From positions 1,178,001 to 1,242,000 of the forward strand of contig NZ_CP032757.1 in NCBI RefSeq assembly GCF_003641185.1: a stretch of 64,000 bases of DNA, read 5' to 3'. This document shows positions 36,037 through 46,466 of the stretch, piece after piece. Every line of letters begins with the position of its first letter. Within the stretch, counting starts at the first letter, position 1. The position numbers were made by a program, and so were the translations under genes. The DNA is from Lactiplantibacillus pentosus (GTDB taxonomy: Bacteria; Bacillota; Bacilli; Lactobacillales; Lactobacillaceae). The notes under the pieces are model-generated. The model worked only from the letters and a program-made list of their open reading frames with translations, was not told the DNA's origin and did not search any database.

Positions 36037-37591
36037 AAAGGTTGAAAGTTGAAAAAGCACATTGAAGCCCCGTCAGTTCGGGGTTTTTTCTATACAAAAA
36101 TAGACATGAAAGACTCCACATCTGTATAATATAAGCATCACACAAACACATACAGAGGAGTTTCATGCCCATGTCTACTATACAACAAAATGCAGCTAAC
36201 ATTCATCAATCTTTTCATCATTTTTCTAAATTGGTACACCTGCCCGCGATTTTACGCCGCGCTAATATCACAAAAACCCGTGGCGTGCGGGTCACCGTGC
36301 TCTTTGAATGGCTACTCACAACGATTTTCAATCGTTATTCAATCTATCGCCGAAGAATCTGCGGGTTTCTCCAAGCGGACAGCTCGCAACTGCTTAAACA
36401 ATGTGCACACCAACTGGCAACGACTTGTTCTACTCGTTGGTATCCAATTGATTGAATACATCCATTTTACTGATGCACGTCGGCGCCAAGCGCTAATCAT
36501 TGATGATTCACTGTTTAAGCGTGAATTTTCAAAGAAGACGGAGCTATTAGCCCGCGTATTCGATCACGATCAGAAGCGCTATTTCAGGGGATTTCGCACC
36601 CTAACTTTGGGCTGGAGCGATGGCAATACGTTCTTACCACTACAATTTGCGTTAATGTCAACTCGCAATATCAAAAATCAGTTAGGTCGTTTCAAATCTG
36701 TCGACTGCCGTTCCTTATCGGCTCGGCGTCGTGCTCAAGCAACTCGCAAAATGAGCGATGTTGCCCTGGAGTTAGTCGATGAAGCAATTGCGTCAGGTAT
36801 TAAGGCCAAATACGTTCTTTTTGATAGCTGGTATTCTTCACCTCGCATGTTTTCAGAGTTATTAAAACGGCATCGTGACGGGATTGGCATGTTGAAAAAG
36901 ACTAAGAAAGTGTACTTCCGTTATCGTGGTCGCGAAATGGACGTCAAGCGGCTATATAGTATTCTGCGGCGGAGTAAATGGTCGACCAAAACGACTTACC
37001 TTTACAGTCCAATTTTAACTTTTGAAGTCGATGGGCAAACCATGCCAATGAAGCTCGTATACGTAACTAAGCGTGGTCAATCAGACCAATACCTAGTCTT
37101 AGCGACGACCAAGTTAAGCTTAAAACCTAATGAAATTATTCAAATGTATGGTCGGCGTTGGCAGATTGAATGCTTTTTCAAGGTCGCAAAACAATATCTT
37201 CAATTCGATCAAACACAAATCCAAAGCTACGATGGGTTGTGTGGCCATTTGGCAATGGTTCTGATGGGATATGACATCTTAGCGCTGGCGGCGCGTGAAA
37301 ACAAAGACGAACGTACACTGGGCGATCTGTTTTATGACTATGGCCGACCAATGCCGGACATCGAAGTAGCTGAAGTCCTGAATTGGTTATTAGAGACTAT
37401 TACTGGTCTAGGTAAAAAATTCGCCATGGAAGCAGCCGTTTTAGACGCAATTTTTGATGAATTTATAAAAGCCTTACCAAGTAGTCTGGTAAAACTACTT
37501 GATAAGGCCTAAAAAGTGAAAACGACTAATTTATGTAACCGTAACTCAATGATACCAATGAGTACGGTCTGTTTTGGTACTTTCAACCTTT
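36037..37591 (+). mobile_element. IS4-family insertion sequence (1555 bp)
   Basis: The ends are inverted repeats AAAGGTTGAAAGT (left 36037-36049; complement at the right end), flanked by an 11-bp target duplication. It contains one transposase gene with a frameshift, and a T-tailed hairpin near the left end at about 36069-36090 (CCCCG...CGGGG then TTTTTT) that can block read-in transcription. It is inserted exactly at the stop codon of the minus-strand beta-helix gene. Confidence 0.9.
36165..37512 (+). pseudogene. IS4-family transposase, frameshifted
   Basis: The N-terminal part (36165 to about 36350) reads SFHHFSKLVHLPAILRRANITKTRG in one frame; the rest reads in the next frame from about 36345 onward (GFSKRTARNCL...) to 37512. 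Joining the two gives a DDE transposase of about 445 residues with IIDDSLFKREF, VLFDSWYSS and the YGRRWQIECFFKVAK signature of IS4 enzymes. GAGGAG precedes the ATG. A one-base change near 36345-36365 explains the frame break; programmed frameshifting is unusual in this family. Confidence 0.8.
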
Positions 37592-37602
37592 AGGACTTTA
37601 TT
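37592..37602. repeat. Right 11-bp target-site duplication of the IS4-type element
   Basis: Copy of AGGACTTTATT. On the minus strand it contains the TAA stop of the beta-helix gene (37598-37600). Confidence 0.9.
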
Positions 37603-38790
37603 GAAAATTTGGATAAATCATTTGGTTATCCTGTTGTGCAATTTTTATTTTAGGTGCAAATATCAACATTGCGGGATGTAGTGAATTGATTATAGTATTG
37701 TTTTTTATCTGGACATTATCAATTGTACTATTCTGCGTGCTAGTTTCTAAAAAGATATATTGCAGATGTGGATTAATGTTAGTAAAGACGTTATTTGTAA
37801 TTGTTATTCCAGACATCATATATTTGTTTAGTGGATTCAGAATGTGGATGTAATTTGACGGTCCATCCGCATTAATGTTTGTAAAACGATTGTTTTTTAT
37901 TGTTAGGCTTACGATGCCTAAGAAGTTTATGATACCTGCATGTGCACCAGTTCGAGGCTTGGGATCTATCACATCATTGTTGAGAAAATAAATGTTGTGA
38001 ATTAATCCATTTTTACTTTTAGGATAGAATGTGTGTTCACCAATGGGATTGGGTGCGTAGTACTTTATCGAGGAACCATCTCTAATAGGCAAAAAACGAT
38101 TGTTAGAGACATACACATCATAAGTAGGCAAGTCATCATAGATGTCTCCAGGCTGAATATACGACATACCAATGCGATCGGAGTAGTCGATTTGAATGGC
38201 TTCGCGAAAGTCGTTATTCGGTGCAGCATTAAATCCCCAGAAGTTTGAGTTGGTTATGATGATTTTGTGGCTACCATCTATATCTAAGTAATGACCATTG
38301 GGTTTTTCAGCGTTATAAAAATTACACTTGTCGAATACAACATTTTGAGCGTGATTAAGACTTTGAGTAAACGAACTTTGTCCATGTGTATCATCACCCT
38401 TAAATGTTGCATTTTGCCATGTGATATTCCGAATACCTCCCGTGTAACCTGCCTGGGGGCTTGGATAGACAAATATAACTGCCTGCCCATTCGTTGACTT
38501 GAAGGAGGCCCCATTCTCAAATAAGAAGGTTAAGTTGGAGTGCAGGACGATAGCACCAGTGGTGAATTCATAGGTTCCCTTGGGTACATAAATAGTGGTA
38601 TTTTGATTTTTGATTGATCAATGATCTTTTGTAATTGCTTGTTATTTGACTTAGCTGAGGTTGAAAGTCCTGCACGTTGAGCATTGATGGTGGTTGCGCT
38701 GGCTTTTGTTGGCAGTACCCAGAGAGTAATGAATGTGATAGTTGTTAAGAAGATTGCATAGAAAGTAAATTTTTTAACTGTTTTTTTCAT
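37598..38790 (-). pseudogene. Secreted right-handed beta-helix (pectate-lyase-like) protein, frameshifted
   Basis: It starts with ATG at 38790 (GGAGGAG upstream) and a signal peptide (MKKTVKKFTFY..., cleavage near KASA). After KQLQKIIDQ the frame breaks at a run of five T (38607-38611 on the plus strand). One extra base there restores a frame reading NTTIYVPKGTYEF, GAIVLHSNLTFLFENGASF and on to 37598 without a stop. The rest has the repeating NVVFDKCNF / IIITNSNF / LTIKNNRF / ITITNNVF rungs of a parallel beta-helix, as in pectate-lyase_3-type or glycan-modifying proteins. It might trim or bind the capsule polymer. A restored protein would have about 397 residues. Confidence 0.8.
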
Positions 38791-38959
38791 GAAGACTCCT
38801 CCTTATGCCGAAGTATAACTGTATTCAAGTATAAAGGATTTGTTTAGATATAAAAGGTATAATATGGATAAAGTACCTGTATGAGCATGTTTTTTTTAGT
38901 AAGTATATATGTATAATTAGTGTTCAAACTACTAAATAAGAGACGTTGGAATAATTTAA

Positions 38960-40024
<1,065 letters not shown>

Positions 40025-40037
40025 TGAACAAAGCCAT

Positions 40038-40090
40038 AGTCAAAAGACTGGTTAGCCCCGCAAGCCCCGGGACTAACCAGTCTTTTGACT
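40038..40090. terminator. Bidirectional terminator between rfbB and the recombinase gene
   Basis: The stem AGTCAAAAGACTGGTTAG / CTAACCAGTCTTTTGACT (18 bases, perfect) overlaps the last codons of the recombinase gene, which therefore ends inside its own terminator. Confidence 0.92.
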
Positions 40091-40669
40091 ATTCTCCTTT
40101 CCCCCTGACGCCCCGTCAATTCCCAACGAGAACCCGGCCATCTGCCTCATAATCACATCCTGACTAAGCCCGATGTAACGCTTCGTAATGGCTTCACTGG
40201 AGTGATTAAAGATCATCATCAGCGTTCCGATATCGTGTGTTTGCTGATAATAATGATAGCCAAACGTTTTACGTAGTGTATGTGTCCCGATGTCGGTCCG
40301 GTTCATCTTGCGAGCGATGGTTTGAAACAACTTATAGACAGCATTAACACTCAGAGGTTGATGTTGGCGATTGGTAAACAGGTATTCAGAATCAGGTAAA
40401 TCTTCTATATAGTGATTGATTTGTGGACGCAGACGTGTGAGTAAAATCAGACGTCTTTTTTTCGTCTTCTTTTCTGTAATCTGTATGACATCTTGGTAGC
40501 GAACTTGTGCCACTTTTAGGTTAAGAATATCGCTCATTCGTAGCCCGGTGTTTAAGCCAATCAAAATCAAGAGGGCGTTCCGTTCGCCATGTGTGCCATT
40601 GCGGGCATAGTTGACGAAGGCCGCAATTTCCTGTTTGGAACGCAGTGGCTCGACATTGTAGTAAATCAT
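40073..40669 (-). CDS. Tyrosine recombinase, catalytic domain only
   Basis: 198 residues, read from the ATG at 40669 (GAAAGAG 7 bases upstream). It consists almost entirely of the catalytic domain: Arg in TGLRMSDIL, Lys in the EKKTKKRR hairpin, HTLRKTFGYH (His-x-x-Arg), the FNHSS His, and the nucleophile in TKRYIGL. The N-terminal core-binding domain of phage integrases is absent, as in small XerC/D-like or invertase-type recombinases. It lies alone beside the promoter region of cluster II, suggesting a role in DNA rearrangement there (inference). Confidence 0.85.
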   Translation of the reverse strand: MIYYNVEPLRSKQEIAAFVNYARNGTHGERNALLILIGLNTGLRMSDILNLKVAQVRYQDVIQITEKKTKKRRLILLTRLRPQINHYIEDLPDSEYLFTNRQHQPLSVNAVYKLFQTIARKMNRTDIGTHTLRKTFGYHYYQQTHDIGTLMMIFNHSSEAITKRYIGLSQDVIMRQMAGFSLGIDGASGGKENSQKTG

Positions 40670-41034
40670 TATCACACTCTTTCGTGGAACGTACTAATTC
40701 TACTTATTACATAGTAATTATAAACCATATTAATTAATAAATATAATCAATCATCTAGTACATCGCCGGATTGCACGTGAAAACGGCACTATTTTGAAAA
40801 AAATAATGCCGTTTATACACAATCTGTAAATAAATATAACATCTCGTTTATATTTGTCAATGTAATCTGTTGTTTTATTGTACAAAAACATCGATAAAAA
40901 CCGCGATAGATACAAGTTTATCGTAAATTTATCAAATTCAGGTCAAACCCTTGTCGTAAAAGGAATCATTCTTTTCAAAATAGTGACGTTACATAAAATG
41001 TTAGCAAAGTCTATTAAGTTTTGGAGAGTGAATG
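40670..41034 (+). promoter_or_regulatory. Upstream region of cluster II with strong hairpin
   Basis: About 360 AT-rich bases without ORF. A 15-base stem (AAACGGCACTATTTT, 40781-40795, with AAAATAATGCCGTTT, 40800-40814) around a GAAA loop could act as a terminator or attenuator ahead of the operon. The operon promoter should lie between it and 41035. Confidence 0.45.
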
Positions 41035-41802
41035 ATGGATCAAGCAGTAAGTTTTGACTTCTTTATCCGGTTAGTACGCAAATATTGGCGGGCAATCATT
41101 GGTTTTACGGTGGCTGGATTGATCGTCGCAGCAGGGTTGACGTTCTTTGTTATTACACCGAAGTATCAATCGAGTGTTCAGATTCTGGTCAATCGTAAGA
41201 ATACGAACGCTGCAACCGAGTATGCGGGTCAGCAAGCCGATGTTCAGATGATTACCACTTATAAAGAATTAATTGCGGGTCAGGTCGTATTGAAGCCAGC
41301 TAAGCAACAGTTGAGTAAGCGGTTTGGCATTGAACGATCACTGAATACGTTGAAGAGTGAAGTTAGCGTCACCAGTACGACCAATTCACAGGTGTTCTCA
41401 ATTGCGGTGACCGATGCCGATGCTAAGGCGAGTGCCACGATTGCTAATCAGATTGCACGGAGTTTCAAGAATCAGGTCAAAAAGATTATTAAAGTTAACA
41501 ACGTCACGATTGTTGCACCTGCAGAAACACCTAAGAGTGCGGTTTCACCCAAGAAGCCACTCAATCTGCTGATCGGGTTAGTTGCTGGTTTGTTACTCGG
41601 TATCGTCTACGCAGCAGTGCGGATGTTGACCGACCGGCGTGTGCATGATGTTGACTTTTTGACGGACGATTTAGGACTGACCAGTTTGGGCCTAGTCAAT
41701 CATCAGCATCAACATTCAATGAAGAAGCAGGTCTTGAATCTCAATGGTGGTTATCGCCCGCACAATGACCGGACGAATTCACAAGCGATGAAGCGTGTAT
41801 AG
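41035..41802 (+). CDS. Wzz/CpsC-type polysaccharide co-polymerase (cluster II)
   Basis: 255 residues: N-terminal membrane segment (about 20-43), external domain with QSSVQILVNRK and ATEYAGQQADVQMITTY, second segment (about 178-198) preceded by a Pro-rich PKSAVSPKKP stretch, then a cytosolic tail. This is the canonical chain-length regulator that activates the tyrosine kinase next to it. GGAGAG precedes two consecutive ATG codons (41032 and 41035). It is the first gene of the cluster II operon. Confidence 0.9.
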   Translation: MDQAVSFDFFIRLVRKYWRAIIGFTVAGLIVAAGLTFFVITPKYQSSVQILVNRKNTNAATEYAGQQADVQMITTYKELIAGQVVLKPAKQQLSKRFGIERSLNTLKSEVSVTSTTNSQVFSIAVTDADAKASATIANQIARSFKNQVKKIIKVNNVTIVAPAETPKSAVSPKKPLNLLIGLVAGLLLGIVYAAVRMLTDRRVHDVDFLTDDLGLTSLGLVNHQHQHSMKKQVLNLNGGYRPHNDRTNSQAMKRV

Positions 41803-41813
41803 GAGGGTGCTCA

Positions 41814-42542
41814 ATGTTTAAACGTAAAGAACAGAATACGACGACCACGGCACCCATCAATCTGACGGCGATTAATGAACCGATGTCAGTCATTACCGAA
41901 CAGATCAAGACGATTCGAACGAATATCAACTTCGCCGCGTCTGACCGAAAGTTAAGGACCTTGATGGTGACCTCAGCTATGTTGGGTGAAGGTAAATCAA
42001 CTGTCAGCGGCAACCTCGCCGTTGAATACGCCAAGGAAGGCATGCAAGTCCTACTGGTTGATGCCGATTTACGGCGACCAACCATTCATAAGACGTTCGG
42101 GTTGAAGAACCAAAAGGGCCTGAGTTCGTGGCTAGGTAACCAGTTAGATGATGTTAATGACGCAATTCATCCCGTTATCGGCAATCTATTCGTGATGACG
42201 AGCGGCCCTAAGCCACCGAACCCCGCAGAATTATTGGGGAGTCACAAGATGACCGAGTTCTTGACTTCGGCGACCCGTAAGTTGGATTTAGTCATCGTGG
42301 ACGCACCAGCAATCTTACCAGTGACCGATTCACAGTTATTGGCCAACAAGGTTGATGGGACCGTCTTGGTCGTTCGTCAAGGTGTCGCCCAAAAAGCAGC
42401 CGTACGGGATGCAGTACGTTCTTTGAAGAAGTCACATGCTAATATCCTGGGAAGCGTCTTGAATGACGTGCGGGATAGTTCACATCACGGCTACTACGGA
42501 TATGACAAGGGTTACGGGTACTACAGTAATGAAGATAAATAA
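41814..42542 (+). CDS. Tyrosine-protein autokinase CpsD/Wze (canonical)
   Basis: 242 residues. Walker A GEGKS (about residue 57), Walker A-prime LLVDADLRRP, Walker B LVIVDAP and a C-terminal tyrosine cluster (HHGYYGYDKGYGYYSNED) are all present. The kinase phosphorylates its tail and, with Wzz, controls polymer length and assembly. AGGAGGG precedes the ATG. The phosphatase gene starts within its last codons (14-base overlap). Confidence 0.93.
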   Translation: MFKRKEQNTTTTAPINLTAINEPMSVITEQIKTIRTNINFAASDRKLRTLMVTSAMLGEGKSTVSGNLAVEYAKEGMQVLLVDADLRRPTIHKTFGLKNQKGLSSWLGNQLDDVNDAIHPVIGNLFVMTSGPKPPNPAELLGSHKMTEFLTSATRKLDLVIVDAPAILPVTDSQLLANKVDGTVLVVRQGVAQKAAVRDAVRSLKKSHANILGSVLNDVRDSSHHGYYGYDKGYGYYSNEDK

Positions 42543-43302
42543 TTTAGTTGACTTACATTGCCATATTTTGCCAGGAATCGATGATGGTTCGCCATCCTTG
42601 GACGCATCACTTGAACTGGCGGAACAAGCAGTGGCGGACGGCATTCGCTACATTCTCGCGACGCCCCATCACATGGATCGACATTATTTAAATCATGCCA
42701 TTAATGTGAAGCGGGCTGTCGCGGACTTTCAAAATGAATTAAATCTGCGCGACATCCAATTGACGGTCTTTCCAGGTCAGGAGGTTCACCTCAATGGGCA
42801 ACTGATGGATCATCTGGACGACTTGTTGGGTATAGATACCGGTAGAAACTATTTATTACTTGAACTACCTCATGAGATGGTCCCGAGTTATTTGGATGAA
42901 TTGATTTTCCAATTAAGCTGTGAAGGTATCACACCGGTCATCGCCCATCCGGAACGTAATGCACAGATTGTTGCGGAACCCCAACGTTTATATGAGTTAG
43001 TTGAACAAGGGGTTTTGGCTCAAGTCACAGCCACGAGCTTAGTTGGGACCTTCGGGGAGCAGGTCCAACGAACGGCCAAGGAATTTGTGAAGTGCGGGTT
43101 AGTTCAAGTGGTTGCTTCGGATGCACACACGTTGAAGAACCGCGGCTTTGCAATGACGAAGGCCTTTCAAGTCTTAAATGAATTGAATTCTGAATATCCT
43201 GAACGGTTTGCAGCCAACGCTCGGGATTTGTTGAATGGCGATCAGATTGAACTGGGTGAAATCAAGATGCCACGTAAACAGCGGAAGCACTGGTTGTTTT
43301 AG
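42529..43302 (+). CDS. PHP-type tyrosine-protein phosphatase CpsB/Wzh
   Basis: 257 residues from the ATG at 42529, overlapping the kinase by 14 bases. The metal-binding residues of the PHP fold are present: DLHCHILPGIDDGS, ATPHH, GQEVHL, IAHPERN and ASDAHT. It dephosphorylates the kinase tail, completing the Wzz-kinase-phosphatase control set. No strong ribosome site, consistent with coupling. The upstream in-frame ATG at 42463 lies inside the kinase gene and is unlikely. Confidence 0.92.
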   Translation: MKINNLVDLHCHILPGIDDGSPSLDASLELAEQAVADGIRYILATPHHMDRHYLNHAINVKRAVADFQNELNLRDIQLTVFPGQEVHLNGQLMDHLDDLLGIDTGRNYLLLELPHEMVPSYLDELIFQLSCEGITPVIAHPERNAQIVAEPQRLYELVEQGVLAQVTATSLVGTFGEQVQRTAKEFVKCGLVQVVASDAHTLKNRGFAMTKAFQVLNELNSEYPERFAANARDLLNGDQIELGEIKMPRKQRKHWLF

Positions 43303-43319
43303 TAGAAGGAGCGAGTTGA

Positions 43320-44267
43320 ATGAAGGCATTAGTAACTGGAGGAGCAGGATTTATTGGGTCCCATTTGGTCGATCATTTGGTCGCCGAAGGGTTGGACGTT
43401 GTCGTCGTCGATAACTTGTCCATGGGGGACTTACATAATATTAAGCACCAGGATGAAGTCACCGTGTATGTTGAAGATGTGCGCAATGAAAAGTTCATGC
43501 AGCAGTTGTTACAGGAAGAACAACCCGATTACATTTATTTTTTAGCTGCAATTGCCAGCGTGGCGGATTCGATTGAACGTCCGGCAGAGACGCATTCTGT
43601 CAATCAAACGGCGGTCTTCAATATGTTGGAGTATATTCGCAAGACTGCGCTGCCAATCAAGCAGTTCCTGTTTACTTCCTCAGCGGCGGTTTATGGAAAT
43701 CTGCCAGAGCTGCCTAAAAAAGAAGATTCACGAGTTGACCCATTGTCACCTTATGCGATTGATAAGTATGCGACGGAACGTTTTGTTCTAGCATACGGCG
43801 AACTATACGACTTACCAACAGTCTGTGTCCGCTTTTTCAACGTTTATGGGCCAGGTCAGAATCCGAGCTCGCCATATTCAGGGGTGCTGTCAATTTTGAC
43901 GGACTGCTTGAAGAATAACAAAGCGTTTACGTTATACGGCGATGGCAGCCAGACGCGGGACTTCGTCTATGTCGAAGATGTGATTCAGGCGCTATGGCTA
44001 ATTACCAAGAGCGACACGAGTCATGAAGTGTTTAACATCGCAAATGGTAACGAAGCTAGTCTGACGAGCATTATTGAGACGTATGAAACGGTTACTGGTC
44101 AGAAATTACAGGTCAAGATGGCACGAGGACGTGCAGGGGAAGTTAAACGTTCGGTGGCTAACATTGGTAAGTTAGTTAAGTTGGGATACACCACGAAATG
44201 GTCATTAGAAGCAGGGTTAAGCAAATACTGGAAAGGGGCACAACAACGTGAAGCAAGTCGAAATTAA
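43320..44267 (+). CDS. NAD-dependent sugar epimerase/dehydratase (GalE-like)
   Basis: 315 residues, extended SDR. NAD motif GGAGFIGSHL, SSAAVYG, YAIDK (Tyr-Lys pair) and RFFNVYGPGQ are intact. It probably epimerises a UDP-hexose or UDP-HexNAc for the cluster II polymer; GalE, WbpP-type or dehydratase activity cannot be told apart by eye. AGAAGGAG precedes the ATG. Its end overlaps the GTG start of the priming transferase by 20 bases. Confidence 0.85.
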   Translation: MKALVTGGAGFIGSHLVDHLVAEGLDVVVVDNLSMGDLHNIKHQDEVTVYVEDVRNEKFMQQLLQEEQPDYIYFLAAIASVADSIERPAETHSVNQTAVFNMLEYIRKTALPIKQFLFTSSAAVYGNLPELPKKEDSRVDPLSPYAIDKYATERFVLAYGELYDLPTVCVRFFNVYGPGQNPSSPYSGVLSILTDCLKNNKAFTLYGDGSQTRDFVYVEDVIQALWLITKSDTSHEVFNIANGNEASLTSIIETYETVTGQKLQVKMARGRAGEVKRSVANIGKLVKLGYTTKWSLEAGLSKYWKGAQQREASRN

Positions 44268-44925
44268 TGAAACGGTCAAAGTAGGTCATATTCAACCACA
44301 GACGAATTATCACTTTTTAACGATGATTGGTCGACCAGTTACTGGTTGGAAATTAGTCGTGAAGCGCGTGTTTGATTTAATCGTTGGCTTGGTCGGCACT
44401 GTGTTGAGTTCGCCAATCGTCCTAATATTTGCGATTTTGGTGAAGTTAACGTCTAAAGGGCCTGCATTTTACAAGCAAGAGCGGGTCGGCTTAATGGGTA
44501 AGAGCTTTAACGTGATTAAGCTCCGCTCGATGTATCAGGATGCCGAAGCCCGGACTGGGGCCGTTTGGGCTCAGAAAAATGATCCCCGGATTACACCAGT
44601 GGGGCGCTTTATGCGTAAGACGCGGGTCGACGAGTTGCCACAATTCTGGAACGTTTTAAAAGGTGATATGAGTCTGGTTGGACCACGGCCAGAACGTCCG
44701 GTGTTGACAGAAGAATTTAGTCAACAATTCGCGGATTTTCCGAAGCGCCTACGAATCATTCCGGGGATTACTGGCTATGCGCAGATTAACGGTGGCTATG
44801 ATATTACACCAGATGCTAAATGCAAGTTGGATAACTATTATATTGAGCATTTTTCAGTCTGGTTTGACATTAAGATGCTGCTTGGGACCGTTAAGATCGT
44901 GTTCACTGGGGACGGTGCACGATGA
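44248..44925 (+). CDS. Priming undecaprenyl-phosphate sugar-1-P transferase (CpsE/WbaP C-domain type)
   Basis: 225 residues from a GTG start with AAAGGGG upstream. One membrane-re-entrant hydrophobic segment ([19 protein letters not shown]) is followed by the conserved catalytic part: [36 protein letters not shown] and PGITGYAQ. It attaches the first sugar phosphate to undecaprenyl phosphate. It is the only such gene seen in the window, which matters for clusters I and III. The length fits the short, catalytic-domain-only subgroup. Confidence 0.92.
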   Translation: MKQVEINETVKVGHIQPQTNYHFLTMIGRPVTGWKLVVKRVFDLIVGLVGTVLSSPIVLIFAILVKLTSKGPAFYKQERVGLMGKSFNVIKLRSMYQDAEARTGAVWAQKNDPRITPVGRFMRKTRVDELPQFWNVLKGDMSLVGPRPERPVLTEEFSQQFADFPKRLRIIPGITGYAQINGGYDITPDAKCKLDNYYIEHFSVWFDIKMLLGTVKIVFTGDGAR

Positions 44926-45689
44926 AAGCGCCACTTGTTTCGGTAATTATGCCAGCATATAATTCAGCAAAGTATGTATGTGATGCAATTGAATCAGTTT
45001 TAAACCAAACATATGAAAACTTCGAATTTATTATTGTTGACGATTGTTCAACGGATGAAACTTTTTCATGTATTGAGCAGTATACAAATGATCATCGTGT
45101 TAATGCTGTAAGACTGTCATCAAATCATGGCGTTGCATACGCACGAAATTCAGCAATCAAGATTGCTGAGGGGAAGTTTGTAGCTTTTATAGATGCTGAT
45201 GATATCTGGATGCCTGAAAAATTAGATAGACAGCTTAGCTATATGAAGGCGAAAAATGCAGACTTTGCATATAGCAATTATGAAATGATTGATGAATTTG
45301 GTCATGCGGTGAGAAAGGTGAATCTAACTCAATATCAAGCCACTTATCAAAACTTATTGAAAACAAACTTCATTCCAACGTTAACGGTGATTGTAAACAA
45401 AACACTGTTAGTTGATAAGGCTTTTAAACAGATTAAGCATGAAGATTATGCTTTGTGGCTAGCAATCTTTCGAAATAACGACTTACGAGTTTGTCTTGTT
45501 CCAGAAGCGTTAGCTGAATATAGACTGCACAGAGCATCACTGAGTAGTAATAAAGTGAAGTCTGCACGATGGGTTTGGAACATATATCGCGCTGAAGAAA
45601 AGTTGTCCCTCATGCTCTCTATACGTTATTTCATATCTTATATGATTCATGGTGTAACGAAGCATACTGGTGGGATGAAAGCGCAGTAA
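44922..45689 (+). CDS. Family 2 glycosyltransferase
   Basis: 255 residues. VSVIMPAYNSAKYVCDAIESVLNQT, VDDCSTDET, VAYARNSAI and the FIDADDIW metal site define a GT2 domain. It overlaps the previous stop by 4 bases. From here the DNA becomes noticeably more AT-rich than the preceding five genes, marking the start of the variable, probably transferred part of cluster II. Confidence 0.88.
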   Translation: MKAPLVSVIMPAYNSAKYVCDAIESVLNQTYENFEFIIVDDCSTDETFSCIEQYTNDHRVNAVRLSSNHGVAYARNSAIKIAEGKFVAFIDADDIWMPEKLDRQLSYMKAKNADFAYSNYEMIDEFGHAVRKVNLTQYQATYQNLLKTNFIPTLTVIVNKTLLVDKAFKQIKHEDYALWLAIFRNNDLRVCLVPEALAEYRLHRASLSSNKVKSARWVWNIYRAEEKLSLMLSIRYFISYMIHGVTKHTGGMKAQ

Positions 45690-45699
45690 GGAGTACTAT

Positions 45700-46425
45700 A
45701 TGATACCTAAAATTATTCATTATGTATGGCTGGGTGGATGTGAAAAACCAAAGAGTGTTAAACAATGTATTGCGTCTTGGAAGAAACATTGTCCAGACTA
45801 TGTATTTATGGAGTGGAACGAGAAAAATTCACCATTGACTGCAAATGAGTTTGTTCGAAAAGCGTATGAAGATAAAATGTGGGCGTTTGTCAGTGATTAT
45901 ATACGGATGTTTGCAATGGATAAATATGGTGGTGTTTATCTAGATACAGATGTGAATATGCTAGAGTCTTTGGATTCACTCCTAAATAACAGATTTTTTA
46001 CTGGCTTTGAATCAGAAGGACTGCCATTTGGTGGTGCTGTTTTTGGTGCGGAAAAAAAGCATGAACTAATTCGGAAGATGTTGCGGTATTACGATTCGAC
46101 TACATTCGTGAGTAACCATGCTGAAAAATTCATTAACACTCGACTTGTCTCTCAGTTGTTAATTGATAATTATGGCTGTAGTAAGCATGACAGTGAACAG
46201 CGACTGGAAGACGGAATTCACATTTATCCAAGTGCTATATTGTGTAATCCATCGCGTTGTTCAATTTTAGTACATGTCAGAAATGGATCATGGGTTTCAG
46301 ATGCTAATTTGATGGCGAAAATTGGAATAAGTTTAAGAAAGCACATCAAGACTAAGATGGAAGCAGCTTTGTATGCGCAGGTTAAGTTGATTCAAGAAAA
46401 AGTCAAGGAAAGCATCAAAAGTTAG
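45700..46425 (+). CDS. Family 32 glycosyltransferase (DXD type)
   Basis: 241 residues. It opens with IPKIIHYVWLGG and has SDYIRMFAMDKYGGVYLDTDV, the Gly-Gly-x-Tyr-x-Asp-x-Asp block of capsular and mannosyl GT32 enzymes. It adds a sugar to the repeat unit, probably alpha-linked by family precedent (retaining). AAGGAG lies upstream of the ATG, 10 bases after the previous gene. Confidence 0.88.
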   Translation: MIPKIIHYVWLGGCEKPKSVKQCIASWKKHCPDYVFMEWNEKNSPLTANEFVRKAYEDKMWAFVSDYIRMFAMDKYGGVYLDTDVNMLESLDSLLNNRFFTGFESEGLPFGGAVFGAEKKHELIRKMLRYYDSTTFVSNHAEKFINTRLVSQLLIDNYGCSKHDSEQRLEDGIHIYPSAILCNPSRCSILVHVRNGSWVSDANLMAKIGISLRKHIKTKMEAALYAQVKLIQEKVKESIKS

Positions 46426-46466
46426 ATTTTTCGACCTGTTGCCTTGAGCAACGAAAGGATGAATTT

